Shown here: positions 23,839-36,939 of the stretch, in pieces
Layout: each line of letters opens with the position of its first letter
Position numbering within the stretch: position 1 is the first letter of the stretch
Origin: Botryotinia globosa
Lineage: Eukaryota; Ascomycota; Leotiomycetes; Helotiales; Sclerotiniaceae
DNA length: 64,000 bases
Assembly (NCBI GenBank): GCA_014898425.1
Contig: RCSZ01000005.1
Location: 1,116,001-1,180,000 of the forward strand
Reading direction: 5' to 3'
Program-made: the position numbers and the translations under genes
The notes under the pieces: model-generated
The model's database searches: none
What the model saw: only the letters and a program-made list of their open reading frames with translations
Told to the model about the DNA's origin: nothing

Positions 23839-26593
23839 ATGTCTCGACGACATCAATCTCGAAATGGTACTAACAAGAATTCAGAAATGCACAAACCAAA
23901 AGCAGATGTAAGCGATCTATGGATACAACACCAGCGCAGAAACACGAAAACAACTAAAACCTGGGCCTGCATATATTGTCCGGAGCGCAAGATATCTCAT
24001 TCCGAAACAGACTTGTGGAACCATGCAGAAAAAGAGCATCAGGACAAGATTCCATCAGATCAAGATGCATTGGATCAATTTCGAAAATCTTATGAGAGTA
24101 ACAGTGCATTGAAGAGGTCAGTAGATTCGCTGACAATAATTTTATCTTTGGGGGCCAGATCACGCAAGGCTGTGTGCTACCAATAAAAAGGAAAAGTAAG
24201 GCTGACTTAAAGCACAAAGACCGACGAAAGACGATGCTTCATCCCGGAAGCCCTCAAATAATGAGGCGTCTACTGCTCAAGCACGCGCACCACCTCCACA
24301 CTTACAGTCTAAGAGACCCCTAAATTCACCTCAACCAATTCGATCGCTTTCCGGCCTTCAGGCTTTGAACTTGGAATCAAATGAGGATAATGCGATGGAG
24401 GATGAAGAAGAAACCACAACAGATCAGCCACGCAAAAGAGCTGCCGTCGGAGATGGTATATCGGCAGGTTCAGCGTCGCCATTCCGAGAACACTCAAGTT
24501 CACCCCCACCGCGAAGATCTTTAGCTCGACCGACTTCTGGACCAATCTCCGCAGAAGACACCGAGACTCGACGACAGGCTACCAAGGGACAACTGTGGAC
24601 TCCCGATCAAGACTCCCCATTCACGAGGTCATCCTTTGATCCTTCCAACATTGCTTCGATCCAAGCCTCAAGGTCTCGAGCTCAAGCGTACAGACCGGCT
24701 AATCGAAGAACCGCGAAACCATCTACACCCCAAAGTACATCTCGATCAGCACCACATACGAACCAACATCAGCAGCAGCAACAACAACAGCATCATGCTC
24801 CGGCTAATACCCCATCTGCAATCTTACCCAATAGGACGGTGCCAGAAATTGAATCAAGACCTCAAAGTGAAGAGTATAATATTATTCTTCAGCCGGAGAC
24901 AAGGCCCATCTCTCAAGAGCAACTTGTAGCGGAGGTTAAAGGCATATATGCTGGACTTGTAATGGTCGAAGCCAAATGTATCGAGGTTGATAATAAGCAA
25001 GCTACGCTTGTGCAGGGTGATCCTCCCACGCAACCAAGGCTTAACAATGAGCAGTGGCAAGCTCTCATTGCATTACATCGCACTTTGCTTCACGAGCATC
25101 ATGACTTTTTTCTGGCCTCTCAACATCCATCTGCAAGTCCTGCTTTACGTAGATTAGCATCAAAATATGCTATGCCTGCTAGAATGTGGCGACATGGTAT
25201 CCATTCGTTCTTAGAATTGCTCAGACATCGGCTACCTGCCTCGCTTGACCACATGCTTGCATTCATATATTTAGCATATTCGATGATGGCATTGTTATAC
25301 GAAACGGTACCAGCTTTCGAAGATACTTGGATTGAGTGCTTGGGAGATCTAGGAAGATACAGAATGGCCATCGAGGATGACGATATCAGAGATAGAGAGG
25401 TTTGGACCGGTGTCGCCCGTCATTGGTATTCAAAGGCTTCCGATAAAGCCCCAACGACTGGTAGGCTATATCACCATCTTGCTATCCTAGCACGCCCAAA
25501 TGCTCTCCAACAATTGTATTACTATGCAAAATCTTTGTGTGTTGTAGTGCCCTTCACCTCTGCACGAGAATCGATACTTACACTCTTCGACCCTGTCCTT
25601 CATGCTGAGAATGGGCATGGCCAATATCGATTGCCGCCTTTAGATACTGCATTCATTTTAGCCCATGGACATTTATTCACAAACAGGGCCATGGAGAGGT
25701 TTGAACCCGCAGTACAACAATTCCTCGCACTACTTGACAGCCAAATTGGTCGGGTAACCAAAAAGTTCATGGAACAAGGCTGCCACATTGCTATCTCCAA
25801 TAACGTTGCAATGTTAGGTTTCGCGTCTAAAGAAAATCCTCTTATGACAGCTATTGCGCCTTCCTCAGCTAAAGAAGCCGATGTTGATATGGATGAGTCT
25901 CGAGATGAATCTTCTCCTTCTATGATAGCATTCAGACACGCACAGAACCTCAGTTATTCAACATTGGAGATTGTACTACAAAGAATAGGCGATCCGAATG
26001 TTCTTCCATTTATTCATGTTTCTCTTGTTTTCTTGTTTCGCATGTCTCAATTTTCGGGCGCAATGGATCTTTTGGCACCGGCGTTCCCATGGCAATCTCT
26101 AGCAATCATGCTCAATACGTTACTCATATCTTACAAGTCCCTCAGCCGTATTGAGGATGATAAGTTCCCACTACCAGAGAAGGATGACGTCCGGCCTTTC
26201 CCGGAAGACTACAGAATGCGCGGTTTATTATGGTCAGAAAAATACTTCCCCGAAAAATGGTTTCTCAATGAGAAAACTGATGAAGAAGAGAAATATCACG
26301 AGCTTGCATCTATGCTCGAGCAAAGAAAAGAACGCATACTGTGGCTAGCTTGTCGCATTGTTGGTGCTGGCCAATGGATTACATTCGATAGTTCCAAGCC
26401 GGAATTTTCTGTCCAGGGTAGTGATGCAGGGTTGGAATTTTCAAAATCTCGATCCATGACTTTTGCTTCAGCAACTACTAATAATAGCCTTCCAAGAACA
26501 GAAACTTGGTCAACCGTAGAAACTAATCTTGATGCCGAAGAAGAAATATCGTCAGCCACGATGATTGCGGCAGACACATCTCCAAAAGATTGA
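23839..26593 (+). CDS. EST1/SMG-like protein with N-terminal C2H2-type zinc finger
   Basis: Two exons, 23839-24116 and 24220-26593, encode 883 aa; the 103-bp intron has a CTGAC branch site. A C2H2-like finger lies at residues 44-67 (C44-X2-C47-X14-H62-X4-H67, within TWACIYCPERK and LWNHAEKEHQ). A disordered Ser/Pro-rich linker with a polyQ run (about residue 275) follows. From about 370 to 640 an alpha-helical region (TLLHEHHDFFLASQHPS, MPARMWRHGIHSFLELL, GRLYHHLAILARP) matches the EST1 DNA/RNA-binding domain family (PF10373) shared by telomerase factor Est1 and the nonsense-decay proteins Smg5-7. Many such genes occur in filamentous fungi, mostly uncharacterised, so telomere or NMD function cannot be assumed. 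I chose the ATG at 23839 for its ACCATGTC context; an in-frame ATG at 23626 would add a repeat-encoded 71-residue extension. Confidence 0.85.
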
Positions 26594-29500
26594 GCAACTG
26601 AAATAAGCTAGGATATTAATCAGAATCCAAGCAAGCTACAGTACTGGGGGGACACTATAGAAGGTTGATAATTATAGTACTCTACCAAGCTATTGGTATG
26701 TGCTACAGCAACGTAACTCCAGAAGTACATTAAGCCTGATGAAATGTGCAGATCACTTCATAGGCAGTCACTCAACCACTTTCTAAGATACAAGAAAGAT
26801 ACCAGTGCCCAGAGAGTGGTCTTCGCGGACAATTTTGTGAACGGCGGCCGTGGTACAAGCTTTCAGGCATTCAGATAACATGTGGTCTTTTGCTTGGTGT
26901 CAGGATTGGGAATTCGGTTTCTTTCATGATCCATATATCGAAGCATGTTGATATGTTTGTGCTCAAAGGAGCGTGAAGATGATCATATCATACGTTTATT
27001 TCCTTTCTCGATTCTTCTTTTCAGCCTTCTTGACTCTGGCTGTCGAGACTGGTTTCTCATATTTCAATTGTAATGCAGACATGAGAATCACGATTGATGA
27101 ATCTACGCATGTATTGATAGGTTTTGAAATTTGGTGAAGACATTTTGAGTGAGTTGCTGTGAACAAATTGTGTGCTCTCCGGGGAATTGCTTTACTGATT
27201 CATTCAGCAAGCAACCCTATGTAGCATGAACCCTAATAAAGCAGCTTCGAATTTATCTACGAGAGAAGTAAGACGACTCAATGGCAACCATAGCAGCGCC
27301 GTCCTTACAATAATCTAACCCGAATCGCGGGACACAAAATGCGAAGTTCAGACCGGAGTACCAACTGACGAGGCAATTTCGGTACTCTTCGGTTGGATCG
27401 GCCGATTCGGGTAATGTATGCTTAACCGAGTGCTTTACCAAATCTGTCATGTCACATACATTGGCTCAATTTATAGTTAGAGACGTGCCACCGCATTCTC
27501 TACCAAAATTTCTTCTGTGTGGTAGGCAGCAATTTTAGCTGTCAAACACGACTCGAGTTGCATTAGACCACTCTCTTTCTTTGCTCATAGGTTATATGTT
27601 TGGTTCTGTTGGATGGCGTTGGCACCTCGGATTCAGCCTATTTATCTATTAACCCCGAACTGACGTGGTGTATGTATGTACACTATAAAATAGCTCAATG
27701 GGCTAATCAGCAGACTTTTTGTTGCGGTACGGCTTAGGCAAACTTAATTGCATCTTCGATCTTCTTGTCATTACGGTAAGGTAAGTATACCGATACTTCT
27801 GGCTAATCAGAACTATCTTCAAGAGTCACAGGCACTGCGAGATCTACGACGCATCAATTAAGATAATATATCTCTGACCACCACCACCACCAGCAGCAGG
27901 ACTTTACTACGTCCCGAATTTCTTAGCAGGAATAAGGAAATGAAGGTTTCATTCAAATTTCGCTAGCTGGGGTGCATTTTTATCTTACTGGAAAGCAGTA
28001 TTTTAATGCATTACGGTAGCTAGCTTGGAAGGCATCGATCCAGCCTTCTTTCAACTAATTTCTACGCTCTCGTCTTTTACACATTCTTTGATACGCGAGG
28101 CTTCCTCTTTGGATATCAGAACCTTGTCGACATACAATTTTTGAAGGCTTTCTGAAAGATTCTATTCTCTCTCTATTTATCATATGAAAGAAGGCGTACC
28201 TAGACAATCGATGTTACAATTTACGGAACAATTCTAGAACATTCAGGCTAAACAACTTCTCAAAGCACTTTCCCTAATCGGATGAAGGCTTACTTCAGCA
28301 TTCAGCCTTGTCGCGTTATTCATCGCTGCACAAGAAGCGCACCAATTGAATTCCTTGCGTTCTTTACTGAAAATGGAAGCTGCATATGAGATTATCTCTC
28401 AACTTTTTTTCCACAGAGTGAAGGAAAGTGACAATCGGAATCTTACTTGCAGGAATCGATCTGACTAGAAGTTCAAAGCTAGCGTCAAGCCAGTGCGTCT
28501 CATATTTCCTATCTTGAGAATCTTCAAGAATGGCTTTATATTCCTGTAATCATTCAAGTGTGCATCGAATATACTAAGAGTCGATGTCGTTTTTTCGTTT
28601 TGCCTTGCTGTTCGGCTTTGTTAGATTGAAGTACAATCTTGCGATAGCAACAGCCATGCGGTATAGTCTAGAAGGCTGCATCGTTGTTAAAAGAGCCCCA
28701 TGACCCATTTGGTGCTGAATCTCCCCGTCGCGTGGCTTTTTCATTATGCGGGGTAAAAACTTGATAAGGCTACCTCAGTGATGATCAAGTGATCGGCACT
28801 GGATGGAAGAAAAGGCATAAGGCTGATCAAGATACCATCTCGGCATAATGAATCAACTGTTGACCGAGATGTCATTTCTTTCAAGTTTCAAAAGCGATAT
28901 GATTATGTGCACATTCCATCTATGTCAAGCAAATTATATTGTGAGGTCTCTCGTCGTGCGCCGTCATAGTCATAAGAAAATAGTTCAAGCCCCACGTTTC
29001 GGACCACGCCAAAAGTCTGCTGCATGCATCCATAGATCTTAACGGCATTGCATAAACTATTTCATAAACATAGACATTGCTTATTGAGATTCAAATATAA
29101 CAACTGCAAGGGGGTCATCACAGACCGCTTCTTGAACTTGCAGAAATATCCTGCACCGAAAGGTTTCCGGAAGTTCTATATTTGATTCTGGGCGAATGGA
29201 CTTTAGATAAAACGTCGATTTCGCGGCGAGAAAACAATGCAATGGATGGATTCTGCAGGGTCCTTTCGCTCTCTTAATGCCGTCGAGTTACATTGCATTT
29301 CTTAAAGGTTCATCCATCAGACTCGTTCAATTTTATGATTGTCACATTTTAACGGCTGAAGTTCTTCGTGTAATCTCACTCTTCACCGATATGAATAGGA
29401 GTTTACATCAAATGCTCATTTGATAATAGCATAGCGGTCAATCAGGCAATCCTTTATTTCTATCGTCCACAGCCTATTTAGTACGTCAAATTATTACATC

Positions 29501-30784
29501 ATGGCTGTTATCAATCTTATCAGGACCCTGATCAAATTTAGGCCTACTGATGGCCAGATCATTGGGGGCGTTTTCGTATATAAGATCCTGGGAAAATTAG
29601 CGCTGTAGCAGCCCACCAGGCCTTGCTATTGGTACTTAGCGAGGCAATCAAGGCATCTATGAAACCCATGTAATATAAGCTGACTGCATCCCCTCAGGAA
29701 AGAACTTCGGTGAACGGTTACATAATGACGGGATTAAGCGGTTTTGTCGAGATAGCAAGCTGTACGAACTGAGGAATAATATCACTACTTAGGTAGGCTT
29801 TGCGGACTCCAAACGTAGATAAGTAAGTCCGTTGAAAAAGATGATGATGGGGTGCATGTAAGCCCCAAGGTATCAAGGCGGGTCCTCCTGCGGGATGAAG
29901 CCCGGAAGCTCGGAGACGCGAGGCTCTTAATGATTGCAAATCATTCATGCATTGATCACGATATATGTTCATTGCTCGCCTCATTTTCTATATCGCCGAC
30001 ACGGGTGAGATATTTGCCTTTGGAGAATCTGCTCAACTACTGGGCGATGGTGCTATGCTTATCCAGGACTTCTAAGATATCGTACGTGTCCGTGGAGTTA
30101 CATGGCTAGGAGCAGAACTGAGACGGGGCTGCGTTCTTTTCTACGGATTTCTCTTCTTCATTATCAATCAGGCTTGTGCAATCATTCATAATTTTCCAGA
30201 TGTCATAGAACAGTTTCATCATTTCAAATCACGAAATACTCTTCAATGTTTGTGTATAACGTGGCCCCCAATCTTGGGAATGACGGCTAAATACATATAT
30301 TTCGATTCCCGAGATCATGCACCTCCATCTGATAACAAATGACGTGCATGGGTAGTACTTATTAATCCCGTGTGATCATGTGTCGAACAAGCAACACAAT
30401 TTTCTAAAATACCCGTGTCACACTGTCTCAGATTTTCAGCTCTGAAGATACTCATGGCGCACTATTAATCAACAGAAATCGCACAACTTCCTTCCTTTCT
30501 GGTGATGTTATACCTCCTCCCCAAGACAATGTACTGAATCAGATATTAAATGCAGAGATGGTACTCTGCTCAAAGTAGGGTGGATAGCGAGCCAAGCTCA
30601 GCTTGAAGAATATCATGAACATTATGGTCAACGCCCGCATTCTCTCTTGTAACTGCGTGATATGTGCTACGAAATCCTAGTGTGGGAGTGTTGATATACA
30701 GTAAATTACGCAATCCCATAATGTTAAATCTTGCAGACTGCGATTTCATGATACCATTTTCATGTTCGTATCGGCATAGACAGT
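26594..30784. other. gene-poor region of about 4.2 kb
   Basis: No supportable gene. ORFs are at most 88 codons (29718-29984) without recognisable content. A CCA trinucleotide run lies near 27880. A possible short minus-strand ORF is listed separately. TAAAATAGCTCAATGGG at about 27687 resembles a tRNA D-arm, but no T-arm follows. Confidence 0.55.
26996..27082 (-). CDS. possible small ORF or terminal exon, lysine-rich
   Basis: Reading the minus strand, ATG at 27082 to TAA at 26998-26996 encodes 28 residues beginning MSALQLKYEKPVS and ending KKAEKKNRERK. The charged, repeat-free composition looks more protein-like than its surroundings, so it might be the last exon of a small gene. I could not build an upstream exon chain or recognise a family. 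It may be chance. Confidence 0.15.
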   Translation of the reverse strand: MSALQLKYEKPVSTARVKKAEKKNRERK

Positions 30785-33700
30785 ATGTCGTTCTCATTTC
30801 TTACGCATCGTTCGAAATCCAAGACAGCCAAGGTGAAAAATGAAGTAGATGAACGCTCGACGCCAAATGAAGGCTCATCTCACGATGAAAAATCTCACTC
30901 AGCCGCGACTAGTCTCCCGGTTCCCCATATTCTTCCCCCGCCTCGTCACTCGCTCGATCCCAATCTACCTGATTCGTTCCCCGTCCAATCAATCCCATCC
31001 CGTACATCTCTTTCCCCAGATCTCGATCCTGAGAAAGACTCGGAAATACCCATTGATGACTCGTTGAACTCACCGTATCCACAAGTTCGCGCCGCGGTGC
31101 GTAATACAGGTGGGTATCTATTCATATTCCTATCTCGATGCTTGAGCTTGAAGGGAATAAGTTTGAAGGACACAAATCTAGATTTCAGTGGTGAAGTGCA
31201 TGCAAAAATCTAAAATTGAAGGTAGAAAGCGATGCTAAAGCATTAAGATAGATGATGAATCGCTTCCATGTAACACGATTCGAGCTTGGTGTATTGGGTT
31301 GGCGCTTACGACAGTGGGAGGGGGAATCAACTGTCTTTTCAGTTTGAGAAGTCCAAGTATCGCTATTACTACTGTTGTGAGTTCTCCTCTTCGAATTCCT
31401 CATCGAGTCTTTCTTAGCACTTGATAGCTTCCTCTCGTGGCTTAAAAATCCGAGTTACATAAAAAGTAAATATACTGATGCAGATCCTACACGACAGTGC
31501 GTGCAACTAATCGCCTGGCCCCTAGGCAAAGGCTGGGATGTCGTAGTGCCAGACTGGAGCTGGGAGATTCGCGTCCCCTTTTGCGGGGCTCGGAGGTGGA
31601 AAGTGCAGTTGAAAGAGGGAAAGTGGAATATGAAGGAACATGCGATTGTGGTTGTGATGGCGAATGCGGGGTATGCGGGCGCGTCGATATATGCTACTGA
31701 TATACTTATTTCGCAGCAGGTGTTTTATGGCCAGAGTTTTGGGTAGGTTTTGTTGATTTGGGTTAATCTTGTTCTGTTTTATGTTCTTGGGGGTTATAGT
31801 ATATCGGATGTAAGAGGGAAAATTGGAGATGGGCTAATGTTAAGATGTCTGCATAGATGGGCATTTCAACTCCTCTTTGCGGTTACGAATCAAATGTTAG
31901 GGTTTGGATTGGCGGGGATTTGTAGGAGGTGGTTGGTTTGGCCTGCGGCGATGATTTGGCCAAGTGATTTGGTTAATTGTGCATTGATGTATGCGTAAGT
32001 TATCACTCTTCCTTTTGAGTTTTGTAAGAGTATACTTTTTTATTGGAAGTTGGAAAAGCAGAGTTAAGTATTTGAGGACAAGAATTCGTATTTGAGGATG
32101 CTTGCTAAATCTTTCCCCCGAATATGGGTTGTAGTCTACATGATCATAGTCCCTCCGATCCAGCAAAAACAAATGGTTGGAGCATATCGAAATACAGATG
32201 GTTTATGTATATCATGAGCGGTATGTTTGTATATCCTATCGAACTTAATAGATAGAAGGTATTTATTCAATACTCTAGGTTCATTCGTATGGTATTTCTT
32301 CCCTGGCTGGATCTTTCGAGGCCTTTCATACTTTACATTTGCATGCTGGATCGCACCGAAAAATCCAGTTGTCAATCAGCTATTTGGTGGTGTGACGGGT
32401 CTGGGGTTAATTCCTATCACCTTCGATTGGACTGTTGTGAGTGGATATTTGTATTCGCCTTTGATACCGTAAGTAAACACCTTCTTAAGCGATATAAACT
32501 CGCATCTACAGTGTCGAACATATCGGAAAGTCTCATCCCATGCTAATATGTCGAAGTCCCTGGTACGCCATCGCCAATACCCTTATCGGTCTCTTCATTT
32601 TCGTCATCATCAGCTCGCTAGGTGTTCACTATACAGGAACATGGTATGCGGATTACCTTCCCATGAGCGATTCGCACAGCTATGATAATATGGCGAAACC
32701 ATATAATGTCAGTCGGATCCTCACTGCAAACTATGAATTCAGTGAGGAATTGTACAAGAAGTACTCGCCGGTGTTTTTGTCGACCGGGTTTGCGCTAAAT
32801 TACGGTAAGTTTCTGTTCTGATGTGCTTCTGGAACTTGGATGGAGTTTGATTAAACTTTGTTGCTGTAGGATTCTCTTTTGCGGCTATTAGTAGTGTAAT
32901 TGTCTATACAATTTTGTGAGTCTATTAATTTTGAATCGATGAGATGAGTTGAGTTGAGGCGGGAGTTTTGGGAGACCAATTGCCTAATAAAATAAGTAGA
33001 TACGAGGGAAAAACCATTTGGAGACAATGGAAACTTGCTCGAGATCAAGATGATGACATTCACATGAAACTCATGAAGAAGTACAAAGATGCACCGGACT
33101 GGTATTTTGGCTTTCATCATTGCTATACTACCCATTCTCAATTAAATATCCATGAAACTAATGAATCTACACGCAGGTGGTACATCACTCTCGGAGTCAT
33201 CATGCTCGCCCTATCCTTGGTGGTCATCCTCATCTGGGATACCCATTTTCCATGGTGGGCTTTCACTGTTTGTGTTGCGATTCCTATTATCTGGACAGTA
33301 CCTGTCGGTATCATATTCGCAACGACCAATATCCAAATCGGACTGAATGTTTTTACCGAGTTTGTCATTGGGTACATGTTGCCTGGTCGTCCTGTGGCTT
33401 TGATGTTATTTAAAGCTTATGGTTAGTCCCTATCTCCTTTTGGGGAAGTATATGATGCAAAACTCATATTCAGATTCCCGTTCTACCTGGTTATTAATAA
33501 GTATTATAGGCTACATAACAATGACTCAAGCCCAGTTCTTCCTGCAAGACTTAAAACTCGGTCATTACCTCAAAGTTCCCCCCCGAACAATGTTTTGCGC
33601 CCAGTGTGTAGCTGCTTTCTGGTCATCTATTGTACAGATTGCCGTGATGAACTGGGCACTTTCTCATATTCCCGAGTTGGTATTTTCCTACATATCCAAG

Positions 33701-34467
33701 CCTAGAAATAGCAAACACACTCCTAACATCCCCATCTCAGAATCTGTACCCGCACCCAAAAAGATTCCTACACCTGCCCAGGCCCCTCAATGTACTTCAC
33801 CACCAGTATAATTTGGGGCGTCATCGGTCCCTCGCGTATCTTTTCCGCCCCAGAGTCTCTTTATCAACCTTTACTCTACTATTTTCTCATCGGTGCTTTG
33901 CTTCCGATATTGACATACTTTTTAAGGCGAGCGTACCCTCGCTCCTTATTCAAATATCTTATTATCCCTGTCATGTTTGGAGGTCTACAACTGATACCTC
34001 CGGCTACTGGATACAATTATTTGTGTTGGGGATTGGTGGGATTTATGTTCCAGTTCTGGATTAGGAGAAGGTGGAGGGGATGGTGGGAAGGTTATGTATG
34101 TTTTCTCTCTGTTGCATCTTGGGGGTTGCTAGAGATGTGGTACAAATTAGGGGATTTCAATCATGAATATGGACTGATAATTGGTGGATAGAACTACGTA
34201 ACTTCCGCCGCTCTGGACACCGGTCTAATCCTCTGCACTCTTCTCGTTTTCTTCACGTTAGAACTTACGAATGCTAGACCACCTCAAGTAAGTCCTAACT
34301 TCTCTTTTGAAACCATAAACACAGCCAGCGGATTTTCTTACTTCAAGTTCTAACAAATATAGTGGTTTGGAAATGTAGATGTATTCGAGACAATGGATAT
34401 GCAGGGTACCGCAGTTCGAAAAGTACTTGCCGAAGGAGAGACTTTTGGACCGAAGACTTGGTCTTAA
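30785..34467 (+). CDS. OPT-family oligopeptide transporter
   Basis: Thirteen exons give 848 aa: 30785-31109, 31252-31376, 31498-31742, 31857-31994, 32135-32220, 32279-32468, 32557-32804, 32870-32915, 33000-33421, 33510-33675, 33741-34095, 34192-34287, 34363-34467. Phase is kept throughout, and the joins rebuild OPT landmarks: SPYPQVRAAVRNTDDES, TIRAWCIGLALTTVGGGIN, QLIAWPLGKGWD, PEICTRTQKDSYTCPGPS and IIWGVIGPSRIFS. About 14 hydrophobic segments follow a cytosolic Ser/Pro-rich N-terminus of about 105 residues. Members of this family (e.g. S. pombe Isp4, yeast Opt1/2) are plasma-membrane proton-coupled importers of tetra-/pentapeptides or glutathione. The actual substrate cannot be told from sequence. 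Exon 10 uses GTTGGT as donor; the more obvious GTATTT a few bases on would break the frame. Convergent with CSL4. Confidence 0.92.
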
Positions 34468-35685
34468 AGGTGATGGTTGTTTAGAGGTGGAATAGGTCAA
34501 TGAATCAGGGAGTGTGAAGTATGGGACAACGAGAGCAAGCCTCCTCTCTAGCGGAAATTTTCATCATAAAATGGGTTTGTTGCATACCTACGAATTCTTC
34601 GAAATCCATCTACTGCCTGCCTTCATGTACTTCAAAATAATGCGTCTACTTAACAGGCATATTTCAACGTAATGATGTTCTTATATGTTAGGTACCTACT
34701 TTCACTGTTGATACAATTGCCGTTTTACATATCGCATCATCTTCGGATGTATACCCATGAATATCTAACTCGACAGCAAATATCACATTTGGAAACATAG
34801 GATATATTGCTAAGCCAGAGAATTTGCAATCGTGATAATACAACTGCGTTCATACAGCCCTTCAATACAAAAACCCATGATACCTCATAAAGTCCAATAA
34901 CAATATACGCTATCACCGTTCAAGAATCTCTCCAAATGTGGCAGGGATGGTGGATAAATACTACTCTAGCACCTGGGATATCGGTTGTGTACGTAGGATA
35001 ACGGAAGGGGGTTCGACCAAATAGTACGAGTACGTTCTAAGCTAAGAATGAAATCGCAATAAGCAAGACCCTAGATTTAGGGATGAAGATGAGAATACGG
35101 ATATGTAAACATGTATACGACTTGAAATACGACAGTAAGTTTTCCGGTTGTCGGATATGCACCAAACTCTACACCTCAAAGGAAAGAAACAAAAAGTCGT
35201 TCGCGGAATAGAGGGTTTCGGTATGAGATATCCGGATAATGCGTTTAACATTGATTTTCAGAAATAACCTGTGGTCTAGACTTCCCGAGGTCCTCCTGGA
35301 ATCAATGTGCACATGATTATGGCTGTCCAATGAATTTTCTGAGGCGCAAGGCACTACACGAGAAATAATGATAGAATCGTTCATGTTGATCTCACTTGAG
35401 ATATCCATTGCATGAAGAACAAAATCAAACAAACTTCGGGAAGTGAATCCAGCTACTAAAATATCTTTTTTGGGCCTACCTATTCACTGCCCAGCAAATT
35501 CATGTGTACCATTTTCTTGACCCGACAAAATGTGGACACCAGGCAGCAAATAGAAAATACCAGATCATAAACCTTGTGTGAATTGGTATATCCTTATATC
35601 CTCATGTCCACGAACGCCTCGACGCCATACGCTATGCTTATACATACAACAGGTGTCAAAAGACCTGTTGCTCCCCTCCCACAAT
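34468..35685. other. intergenic, between convergent OPT and CSL4 genes
   Basis: About 1.2 kb containing the two 3' flanks. Short minus-strand ORFs at 35042-35432 show no recognisable content. I see no gene or notable repeat. Confidence 0.6.
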
Positions 35686-36383
35686 CTAGAATGGTTTCGC
35701 AACTTTTCTACTCTCGCTCGCTCCCGTTTCCGGGTCTTTATATTCTTTCCAACTGACCGGATACATTGCATTGCCAGCCTCACTCGTCGCCATAATAACT
35801 CCCAACTCATTTTTCGCCGTACTGAGGTAATAATTCGATTGATCACCTAATGAAATCTGCCATCGTTAAACCATCAGTACACAGTTCTCCTAAATGACAT
35901 CTAAGCCTCGAGAAGAAAACTCACCACCACAGCCCTCACAATATCCCCTGGTCTAAAACTCTCAAAAATCTTGACCTTATCCTTCTCCGTAGCCCTCACG
36001 TCTTGTACTCTAATCAAGCCCTGCCATTCGCCCTCCAAAACCGTTTCGCCTGCAACCAATATCGCAACTGTTGCCTGTCGTGGAGTAATTCTTGTAACGC
36101 GACATAAAACTGTACTATTTACTTCAGGTAAAATCTCCGCCTTGTCTCCAGTGAGTGTAGCTCTTTCAATAGAGATAGTAGAGAGAGGTGCGGGTGCCGC
36201 AGGTGTGATCTTCGTGGCTCGCTTTTGGGGATAGCTAGGTTTGGGCGGTGCTACTGTTTTGATGGGTCCAAGGATCGAGGCATAGAGATTTGAGGAATGG
36301 ATATGTGTACCTGGACCTGGCAGATATTCACTGCTAGAGCCGAGAAGTTGGCCAGGCACGGCTACGAGTGAGATTTGTGACAT
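35686..36383 (-). CDS. CSL4: exosome complex component Csl4
   Basis: Two exons, 36383-35925 and 35856-35686, encode 209 aa. The intron uses GTGAGT and a CAG acceptor that restores ISLGDQSNYYLST, as in Csl4. Order: N-terminal domain (VAVPGQLLG, GPGTHIHSSNLYAS), a proline-rich linker, then an S1/OB-fold RNA-binding domain (CRVTRITPRQATVAILV, DIRVQDVR-like IRVQDVRATEKDKVKIFESFRPGD). It ends in the zinc-ribbon-derived tail (LGVIMATSEAGNAMYPVSWKEY). The tail lacks the zinc cysteines, as in other eukaryotic Csl4 proteins. Csl4 is one of three cap subunits of the RNA exosome in nucleus and cytoplasm, guiding RNA into the core. The gene is divergent from the dihydroxyacetone kinase gene. Confidence 0.93.
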
Positions 36384-36939
36384 TGCGGTGTGTTTGTTGT
36401 CTCGGAGTGAACGGGAACGATAAGCTCACAAGAAATCGCAGCGGTGGATGAAGCTTGAATTGAGCTAGCTTATGGAAATTGAGGATCTTCAGTGGTTCGG
36501 AAAAAGATTTTGGTACCCCCACGGTTTTGCCGGATTGGGCCCCCCACGAGAAGAATCAAGATACGTTCCTGTCGCTGATCCTTGCTTTCCACCCCGCATT
36601 TCCTTGAATGCCCCGCTTCCAATTGTTGATCTTTTGAACCAACGAGCCAACTTTGTGTGTAAACATTGCCGTGGTGTGATGAAAGATATGCATATTTAAT
36701 CCGTCTTGGCTAGCTTCATTCGCCCCTCCTATTCTTTGCTTTTCTTCAAATTTCTTATATTTCTACTTCCCGTTTCCTGCTGTATGTCTTATACCTATCG
36801 TAGTCTTCACTCGATAGCTTTCCTACATCTACTTTGCAGCCTCTCCATTATAATACATAGCTGTTCTTCTATCCCTCTCTACTCAAAACAAACTCTGGCA
36901 AGCACCCTTCAATTGCCATCCACAGTCACAATATAAACA
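36384..36939. promoter_or_regulatory. divergent promoter region CSL4 / DAK
   Basis: A 556-bp spacer between two divergent ATGs. The side next to the kinase is pyrimidine-rich (about 36710-36910, long CT tracts), as is common in strongly expressed fungal promoters. No ORF here is convincing. Confidence 0.5.

Noticed and set aside
27687..27720. tRNA-like D-arm sequence TAAAATAGCTCAATGGG
   Set aside because: No matching acceptor stem, anticodon arm or GGTTCRA T-arm follows within tRNA distance.
29718..30109. Overlapping 88- and 85-codon ORFs on opposite strands
   Set aside because: No recognisable protein features on either strand and no credible exon partners.
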